Below, piece by piece: positions 58,358 to 64,000 of a DNA stretch of 64,000 bases. The DNA lies in NCBI RefSeq assembly GCF_012273015.1, contig NZ_CP050954.1:2768001-2832000 (forward strand), written 5' to 3'. Position numbers and translations under genes: made by a program. Under the pieces are notes generated by a model, which had not been told where the DNA came from, ran no database searches, and saw nothing but the letters and a program-made list of their open reading frames with translations. The stretch is from Hymenobacter sp. BT18. Lineage in GTDB: Bacteria; Bacteroidota; Bacteroidia; Cytophagales; Hymenobacteraceae. Each line of letters opens with the position of its first letter. Within the stretch, counting starts at the first letter, position 1.

Positions 58358-59590
58358 TTACATTTTGTAGAGCAGCACGATACCGAAGGATATGGCCGTG
58401 AGAATAAGCCCGACCATGAAGATGGTGTAGCTGATGCGCAGCAACCGGTATTTGCGCGAGAGTACTTCCCCTAGGTAATAAATATCGGTTATCATGTTGG
58501 TGTACAGCAGGTCTTTGTCGCGCATCAACTCGTGCATCCCCGCCTGAAAGTTGTCGAGGGAAAGCGTGGTGAAATTGCCGAAGAACAGCAGGTTCACGCG
58601 GCGGTTGGTGGCAATCTGGGGGGAGCGGCGCAGCCACTTAAAGCTAGTCACATCGGGCTGGGCCGAGAGAATGGCCGTCACCACCGAGCCCAGGGCCGTA
58701 GCCACCAGCAAGCCCATGGGAATAGCCAGAATAGGGTTTTTGGTGAAGGCCGGGCCCACCTGGGAGGTCTTGGCGCCCAGGTACGTGATGATAACCGACA
58801 GCATCACCGTGTTCAGGCTGATCATCATGTTGGCCTTCTGATCGGCCATGCCGGAGAGCTGAATGTGCTGCCCGTAGGTGGCCCGAAACATCGTTTCGAC
58901 GCCGCGCTTGCCCTCGGCGAAGTTCTCAACCTGCTGCTCCTCCTTCTTCTTGGCCTTTTTTTCCATCTTCTTGAGTAGCTCCCGCTGCTCCTTGATGTTG
59001 GCCTTGAACTGCTTGCGGTACCGCTCCTTGCCTGCCTCGGAGTAAAACTGCGCCGACGACAGAAAGTCCAGCTGGTACTCGGCCCAGTCGGGGTTGGAGT
59101 AGGTTTTGCCTTGGGTTGTTTCCCACTCGGTGCGCAGCAGTTCGGCGTTGCCGAAGAACTCCTCCCGGCCCATGCTGCTCATGTCGGCATCCACCATCAG
59201 CTGCTGTAGCTCGGTTGTGGGCTGCTCGTCGCGGTGGGTGGCTTTGATGAGGTCTTTGACGAGGGCAATCCTGTCGGCAGGGTACTGCTGCTGCTGCAGC
59301 CACTGCTCGGCCAGCTCCATGCTGCGAAACTCGTGCCCGTCGTACACTTCTATGTAGCCCGTATCGTGAAACCAGGCGGCCAACTGCAGGGCCTCCAGGT
59401 CCGGGGCCGCAACGCCCGCCGCTTCGCCCAGGGCCGTGGCTTCCTTGGCAACGGTGCGGGTGTGGCGCGGCGAGTGGTACACCAGCTGCTTGGGAAGCTT
59501 TTCTTCGAGCAGGGCTTCCACGTAGGCTTTGGCCTGCTTGACAATTTCTGACTTAGGCTTTTTAACCGGGAGAGTATTGGGAGCTTCCAT
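58358..59590 (-). CDS. HD-domain hydrolase fused to a Pycsar-effector-type (PycTM) membrane domain
   Basis: A 410-residue protein. Residues 20-210 are an HD phosphohydrolase: YHSPRHTRTVAKEA, the metal pair in AAWFHDTGY, a THRDEQ segment and VDADMSSMGREEF. A charged coiled coil (LLKKMEKKAKKKEEQQ) leads to the PycTM/DUF5706 domain: RGVETMFRATYGQHIQLSGM, ADQKANMMISLN, three or so membrane helices and LLRISYTIFMVGLILTAISF. PycTM domains are membrane effectors in Pycsar anti-phage systems. Here the HD domain might destroy a cyclic nucleotide signal. The ATG at 59590 is preferred. Confidence 0.85.
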   Translation of the reverse strand: MEAPNTLPVKKPKSEIVKQAKAYVEALLEEKLPKQLVYHSPRHTRTVAKEATALGEAAGVAAPDLEALQLAAWFHDTGYIEVYDGHEFRSMELAEQWLQQQQYPADRIALVKDLIKATHRDEQPTTELQQLMVDADMSSMGREEFFGNAELLRTEWETTQGKTYSNPDWAEYQLDFLSSAQFYSEAGKERYRKQFKANIKEQRELLKKMEKKAKKKEEQQVENFAEGKRGVETMFRATYGQHIQLSGMADQKANMMISLNTVMLSVIITYLGAKTSQVGPAFTKNPILAIPMGLLVATALGSVVTAILSAQPDVTSFKWLRRSPQIATNRRVNLLFFGNFTTLSLDNFQAGMHELMRDKDLLYTNMITDIYYLGEVLSRKYRLLRISYTIFMVGLILTAISFGIVLLYKM

Positions 59591-59836
59591 AAGTGAGGCG
59601 GGAAGGGCGAAGATAGCGGGGAGCTGCGGCCCGGGCAACGGGCCGCAGCTCCCCGCCCTACAACGCGAATCGGGCGGGCAGGTTGTAAGCTCGGCAGCCC
59701 AACCGTAGGGCCCTGCTTTGCGTACGGCAGCCCACAGCCATCAACGTTGGAACTGCCGGGGCCGTATCCTGTCAGAAAGGCGCGTAGCGCTTGCCCCACG
59801 CCGGCTGTTTGCTGCCCGACGCATCATCTTTTGTTT

Positions 59837-62800
59837 ATGAGAATACTTTCCGCCTTTTGTGGTCTGGCGCTGCTGCTTGTGGGTAGCGCGTCGTCGGCCT
59901 GGGCTCAGAAAACCCAAACGCCCCATCCTACGCGGCCCAACTACCGGGGAGCCGGCAAAAACTGGGAGCAGCAGACGCCACCCGACACGTCGCGCATCCG
60001 CTATTCCGTGTTTCTGATCGGGGACGTGGGTGCCCCCGCCCTCGACTCAGTGGGCGAGCCTTCCCTGAACTTTCTGCGGCGTCAGATTCTGCAGGCAGGC
60101 GCCCGCAGCACCACGGTGTTCCTCGGCGACAATATCTACGAGTACGGAATGCCCGAAACCAAGGCCCTGGACCGCAAAACGTCGGAGAAGCGCATCATCG
60201 CGCAGCTCAACACCATGCGCAACTACGCCGGCGAGAAGTACATGATTCCCGGCAACCACGACTGGAAGCAGGGCCTGAAAGGCAGCGTAGAACAAGTAAA
60301 CCGCGAGCAGCAGTTTGTGGAGGACTTCATGCAGAAAGACTCGGCGGCCTTTGCCTACACTGGCGACTTTTTCATCCCCCGCGACGCCTGCCCCGGCCCG
60401 TTTGAGGTGCGCCTGCAGGACGACATCGTGCTGATTGCCATCAACTCGCAGTGGTTTCTGCAAACCAACGAGCGGCCCTACGGCAGCAACAGCGGCTGCG
60501 GGGTAGAAGACGAAACCGACTTCTTCTCCCAGCTCGAAGACGTGATTCGGCGCAATGCGGGCAAGAACATCATGGTGGTGGCGCACCACCCGCTGTACTC
60601 CGATGGCATCCACGGGGGCTACTTCACCCTGGCCGACCACTTCTTCCCACTCAGCATCGTGTACAAGTACGCGTTTGTGCCCCTACCTATCATTGGCAGC
60701 ATCTACCCCTTCGCGCGCAAGTACGGCGGGGTCAGCCAGGACATTCCGCACCCACTCTACCAGCAGTATAAGAAGGGGTTGATGGATATCTTCAATAAAT
60801 ACCCCAACGTGGTGTACGCCGCCGGGCACGAGCACAACATTCAGTACTTCAAGGAAGGCAACCTGAGCCACATTGTCAGCGGCTCGGGCTGCAAAACCCA
60901 GCACGTGAAGCCCGGCGACGGGGGCGACGCCCTCTTCTCCGACAAGGAAAAAGGCTTTGCCCGCGTGAACTACTACAACAACGGCGAGGTGTGGGTGGAG
61001 TACTACGTGCCCGAAGACAAAGGCGAGAAAGGCCGCCTGGTCTTCCGCACGCCCATGTACGCCCAGCAAACGGCCGTGGTCGACAGCCTCGCCGATGCGG
61101 GCAAAGTAAACCGTCCTAGCTTCGGCGACAGCACCAAAACCCTGGCCGTGAACCCCCGATACGCCAAGCGCGGCGGCTTCCACAAAGCCCTGTTCGGGGA
61201 GCATTACCGGCAGGAGTGGGCCACGCCCGTAGAGTTTCCGGTGCTGGACCTAGCCACCGAGCGGGGCGGCCTCACCCCCTACAAAACCGGCGGGGGCAAG
61301 CAAACGGCTTCCCTGAAAGTGCGCAACGAGGAAGGCCGCCTCTATACCCTACGCAGCCTCAACAAAGACCCCGCCGCCGTGCTGCCCGAGGCCCTGCGCG
61401 AAACCGCCGCCAAGGACATTCTGCAGGACCAGATTTCGGCCCAGCACCCGTACGCTTCCTTTGTGATTCCCCCGCTGGCTACGGCCGCGGGCATCCTGCA
61501 CACCAACCCCACGCCCGTCTACATCCCCCGCGACCCGCTCCTGGGGCCGTACGTGGACCGCTTTGCCGACATCCCGGCCGCTATTGAGGAAGATGCCAAG
61601 GACGACCAAAGCAACGTGGAAAGCCTGGGCAACGCCACCAACCTGGTAGGCACCGACAAAGTGCTGGAGCGCCTGCGCGATGACAACGACAACCGCGTCA
61701 ACGAAAAAGCCTTTGCCCGCTCCCGCCTCTTCGATATGTGGATTGGCGACTGGGACCGGCACGAAGACCAGTGGCGCTGGGCTGAGCGCAAGGACAAGGA
61801 CGGGGACCGGAAATTCACGGCCGTGCCCGAAGACCGCGACGTGGCTTTCTTCAAGGGCGACGGGCTGCTGCCCTACCTGGCTTCGCGCAAGTGGGCCATC
61901 CGCAACTTCCAGAACTTCGGCAAGGACTACGCCGACTACAAAGGCCTTAACCTGACCGCCCTGGCCAACGACCGGACCTTCCTGGCCTCAGTGAGCAAGG
62001 AAGACTGGGTAAAGATTGCCCAGGAAATGAAAGCCAGCCTCACCGACGCCGTTATCGACTCGGCGCTGCGCGACAACTGGGCGCCCCAGATCTACCGCCT
62101 GCACGGCCCCGAAATTGCCGCCAAGCTCAAGAGCCGCCGCGACCTGCTGCCCCAGCTGGCCGCCGACTACTACGAGGTGCTGGACAAAGTGGTGGAAGTG
62201 AAAGGCTCTGATAAGCGGGAGCAGTTTGAAGTTCAGCGCCTGCCCGGCAACAAAACCCGCGTCACGGTCACCAAAATCAACAAGGAAGGGGAGCGGAGCA
62301 AGCAGCTCTTCGATAAGACCTTCGATGGCGATGTGACCAAGGATATCCGCATCTACGGCTTTGCCGGCAACGATGTGTACCGCGTCACGGGTGAGTCGAA
62401 AGGCGGGCCCGTGGTGCGTATCATCGGCGGCATAGAGCGCGACTCCATAACCGACAACTCCCGGGTAGGTGGCCTGCGCCACAAAACGCAGATCTACGAC
62501 GCCGATACCAGCAACGTCATCAACGTGGGCAAGGAAGCCCGCCTGCGCCTGGAGCCCGGCACCGAGGTAAGCCGCTACGACCATCCCAGCCGCGCCGACC
62601 GCAAAGACTACAAGCTGCCTTACTTCGGCCCAGCCCTGTACTTCGGCTACAACATCGACGACGGCCTGTTTGTGGGGGGCGGCGCTACCTACCGCACCTA
62701 CGGGTTCCGGCGGGAGCCATTTGCCACCGAGCAAACCCTGGCCGCCAACTATGCTCCCGGCCGCCAGGCCTACAACGTGCGCTATACTGGCACCTTCACC

Positions 62801-63721
62801 GATGTCATCGGCGACCTGAACCTGAACATCAACAGCCAGCTCTATGGCCCGCAGCTGCTCTACAACTACTTCGGCAAGGGCAACGACACCCGCAACGTGC
62901 TGCTGGACTCCGACGATGAGCGCATCACCAACCGCCAGATCAACAACACGTACCGCATCCGCTTCTCGCGCTTCAACTTCGCGCCCATGTTGGAAAAGGA
63001 CGTGTTCAGCTTCCTGAAATTCGGCTTTGGTCCGCAGTACGACCAATGGCGCATCAGCCGGGAGGACCTGGGCCAGCAGCTCCAGCAGGGTATTGATGAA
63101 GGCTACACCGGCGCGGCATCCGGTATCCGGCCTTCCGACTTTCAGATGAACCGCTACCTGGGCGGCAAAGCCTACCTGAACCTCGATGCCAGCTCCTCGC
63201 CCAAGAACCCGCGCATTGGCCTGCGCTGGTACAACTCGGCGGAGTACAACCGCCAGCTCAACGGCGAAAAGCTCCAGTACGGCCGCCTGGCCTCCGAAGT
63301 ACGCTTCTACCTCTCGCCCAACTTCCCCTTCCAGCTCACTTGGGCCGGCCGCATCGGGGCCAACCGCAACCTGGGCGACTACCGCTTCTACCAGGCCAAC
63401 ACCCTGGGTGGTACTACTAACCTGCGCGGCTACCGCCGCACCCGCTACGCCGGCCGCTCGTCGGTGTACGCCAACGGGGAAGTGCGCGTGCAGCTGTTCA
63501 CTTTCAACGCTTACCTGGTGCCTGGCAAGTTCGGCATCCTGGGCCTGGCCGATGCCGCCCGCGTGTATAGCTCCCAGGATCAGCGTACCGGCCTGAAAGC
63601 CTTCCACACGGCCGTGGGCGGTGGGGTGTGGGTAGACGTGCTCAAGCAGGCCGTCATCAATGCCACCTACTCCGTGGGCGAGGAAAACCTCGTCTTCGTG
63701 GGCTTCGATTTTCTGTTCTAA
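59837..63721 (+). CDS. Metallophosphoesterase fused to an outer-membrane barrel
   Basis: A 1294-residue exported protein. After a signal peptide (ILSAFCGLALLLVGSASSAW) comes a calcineurin-like phosphoesterase with the metal motifs GDVGAP, FLGDNIYEYG, IPGNHDW, VAHHPLYSDG and AGHEHNIQYF. The central part (450-900) is unassigned, with WIGDWDRHEDQWRW resembling a kinase-like or Hint-free domain of unknown type. The last 350 residues are a surface-antigen-type barrel (YFGYNIDDGLFVGGGATYR) ending in GFDFLF. Substrate unknown; it probably acts at the cell surface. ATG at 59837. Confidence 0.85.
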   Translation: MRILSAFCGLALLLVGSASSAWAQKTQTPHPTRPNYRGAGKNWEQQTPPDTSRIRYSVFLIGDVGAPALDSVGEPSLNFLRRQILQAGARSTTVFLGDNIYEYGMPETKALDRKTSEKRIIAQLNTMRNYAGEKYMIPGNHDWKQGLKGSVEQVNREQQFVEDFMQKDSAAFAYTGDFFIPRDACPGPFEVRLQDDIVLIAINSQWFLQTNERPYGSNSGCGVEDETDFFSQLEDVIRRNAGKNIMVVAHHPLYSDGIHGGYFTLADHFFPLSIVYKYAFVPLPIIGSIYPFARKYGGVSQDIPHPLYQQYKKGLMDIFNKYPNVVYAAGHEHNIQYFKEGNLSHIVSGSGCKTQHVKPGDGGDALFSDKEKGFARVNYYNNGEVWVEYYVPEDKGEKGRLVFRTPMYAQQTAVVDSLADAGKVNRPSFGDSTKTLAVNPRYAKRGGFHKALFGEHYRQEWATPVEFPVLDLATERGGLTPYKTGGGKQTASLKVRNEEGRLYTLRSLNKDPAAVLPEALRETAAKDILQDQISAQHPYASFVIPPLATAAGILHTNPTPVYIPRDPLLGPYVDRFADIPAAIEEDAKDDQSNVESLGNATNLVGTDKVLERLRDDNDNRVNEKAFARSRLFDMWIGDWDRHEDQWRWAERKDKDGDRKFTAVPEDRDVAFFKGDGLLPYLASRKWAIRNFQNFGKDYADYKGLNLTALANDRTFLASVSKEDWVKIAQEMKASLTDAVIDSALRDNWAPQIYRLHGPEIAAKLKSRRDLLPQLAADYYEVLDKVVEVKGSDKREQFEVQRLPGNKTRVTVTKINKEGERSKQLFDKTFDGDVTKDIRIYGFAGNDVYRVTGESKGGPVVRIIGGIERDSITDNSRVGGLRHKTQIYDADTSNVINVGKEARLRLEPGTEVSRYDHPSRADRKDYKLPYFGPALYFGYNIDDGLFVGGGATYRTYGFRREPFATEQTLAANYAPGRQAYNVRYTGTFTDVIGDLNLNINSQLYGPQLLYNYFGKGNDTRNVLLDSDDERITNRQINNTYRIRFSRFNFAPMLEKDVFSFLKFGFGPQYDQWRISREDLGQQLQQGIDEGYTGAASGIRPSDFQMNRYLGGKAYLNLDASSSPKNPRIGLRWYNSAEYNRQLNGEKLQYGRLASEVRFYLSPNFPFQLTWAGRIGANRNLGDYRFYQANTLGGTTNLRGYRRTRYAGRSSVYANGEVRVQLFTFNAYLVPGKFGILGLADAARVYSSQDQRTGLKAFHTAVGGGVWVDVLKQAVINATYSVGEENLVFVGFDFLF

Positions 63722-63774
63722 TCCACCGTGCGGGGCTGGTCAGTTGGCCGGTTTCGCCCTTTTAGTTGCCTGTG

Positions 63775-64000
63775 ATGCTATTGAATGTTGCCAAGCGAAG
63801 TTGCCCTGCTGTCCTACTGACGGCCAGTCTGCTGACGGCCGGGCCGCTGGCGGTGGCGCAGGTATACCCGCCACCCGCTCCACCGGCTACCGACACCCTG
63901 GCCGCCGACCAGGTAGGCCGCGACCAGGAGTTTGCCACACCCTCGGTGGTGGGCATGGGCCCCAGCAAGGGCCTCGTGTTTCACTACGAGCGGATGCCGC
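63775..64000 (+). CDS. Exported protein, 3' end outside window
   Basis: The frame from the ATG at 63775 is open to the window end. It has a signal peptide (PAVLLTASLLTAGPLAVAQ) and a Pro-rich start (VYPPPAPPATDTLAA). The visible GPSKGLVFHYERMP hints at a barrel-type outer-membrane protein. The family cannot be settled from 75 codons. Confidence 0.6.
   Translation, partial: MLLNVAKRSCPAVLLTASLLTAGPLAVAQVYPPPAPPATDTLAADQVGRDQEFATPSVVGMGPSKGLVFHYERMP

Noticed and set aside
61988..63607. 539-codon minus-strand frame opposite the barrel fusion gene
   Set aside because: Shadow of a strongly coding plus-strand frame; no motif.

Overview
The window is a piece of a high-GC Bacteroidota chromosome, most likely a Hymenobacter-like member of the Cytophagales. 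The evidence is the family content (DUF4468, OmpL/BBP2-type porin beside amt, HD-PycTM protein, metallophosphoesterase-barrel fusion), the general lack of Shine-Dalgarno sequences, Bacteroidota-type -7 boxes (TAnnTTTG) and the short TGGCAAC-type intergenic repeats. No database search was run; every family call is from reading the sequence.

Left host part (1-17063). A purine biosynthesis cluster on the plus strand holds purL (cut by the window edge), purQ, purC, an NTF2-like gene, a GNAT gene, purD, purN, purF and purM, ending in two strong terminators. Together these carry out most steps from PRPP to the SAICAR stage. Next come an outer-membrane barrel and an ammonium transporter (nitrogen uptake), then minus-strand genes for a DUF4468 protein, a heavy-metal-associated (HMA) protein, nicotinate phosphoribosyltransferase and a NarL-type response regulator.

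Prophage (17064-56941, about 39.9 kb). A complete-looking tailed-phage prophage sits in the 3' end of a tRNA-Arg(CCT) gene, bounded by an 18-bp direct repeat. ACTAACC repeats just inside both ends look like integrase arm sites. From left to right it has a repressor/Cro-like immunity region with operators; an early and replication block (annealing protein, DnaQ-like exonuclease, initiator with an internal iteron array, DnaB helicase); a run of small unknown genes; and ParB-like, small and large terminase genes. The structural genes follow in an unusual order: tail genes and tape measure first, then protease, capsid and portal, then fibres. A lysis cassette comes next (holin, DUF5675, small membrane proteins, DUF6527, candidate one-piece spanin). 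After it lie small membrane proteins with a possible structured RNA, an AT-richer XRE-ImmA/P63C operon, a small acidic protein and the tyrosine integrase. A reverse-strand cassette (DUF4468 plus ribbon-helix-helix regulator) interrupts the structural genes, and the host chromosome carries a relative of that DUF4468 protein.

Right host part (56942-64000). A DUF2652 protein (cyclase-like fold plus SRPBCC-like domain) converges on an HD-domain protein with a Pycsar-effector-type (PycTM) membrane domain. They are followed by a metallophosphoesterase fused to an outer-membrane barrel and by the start of another exported protein. The cyclase-fold/PycTM neighbourhood and the prophage ImmA/P63C operon are the best candidates for poorly described systems here.
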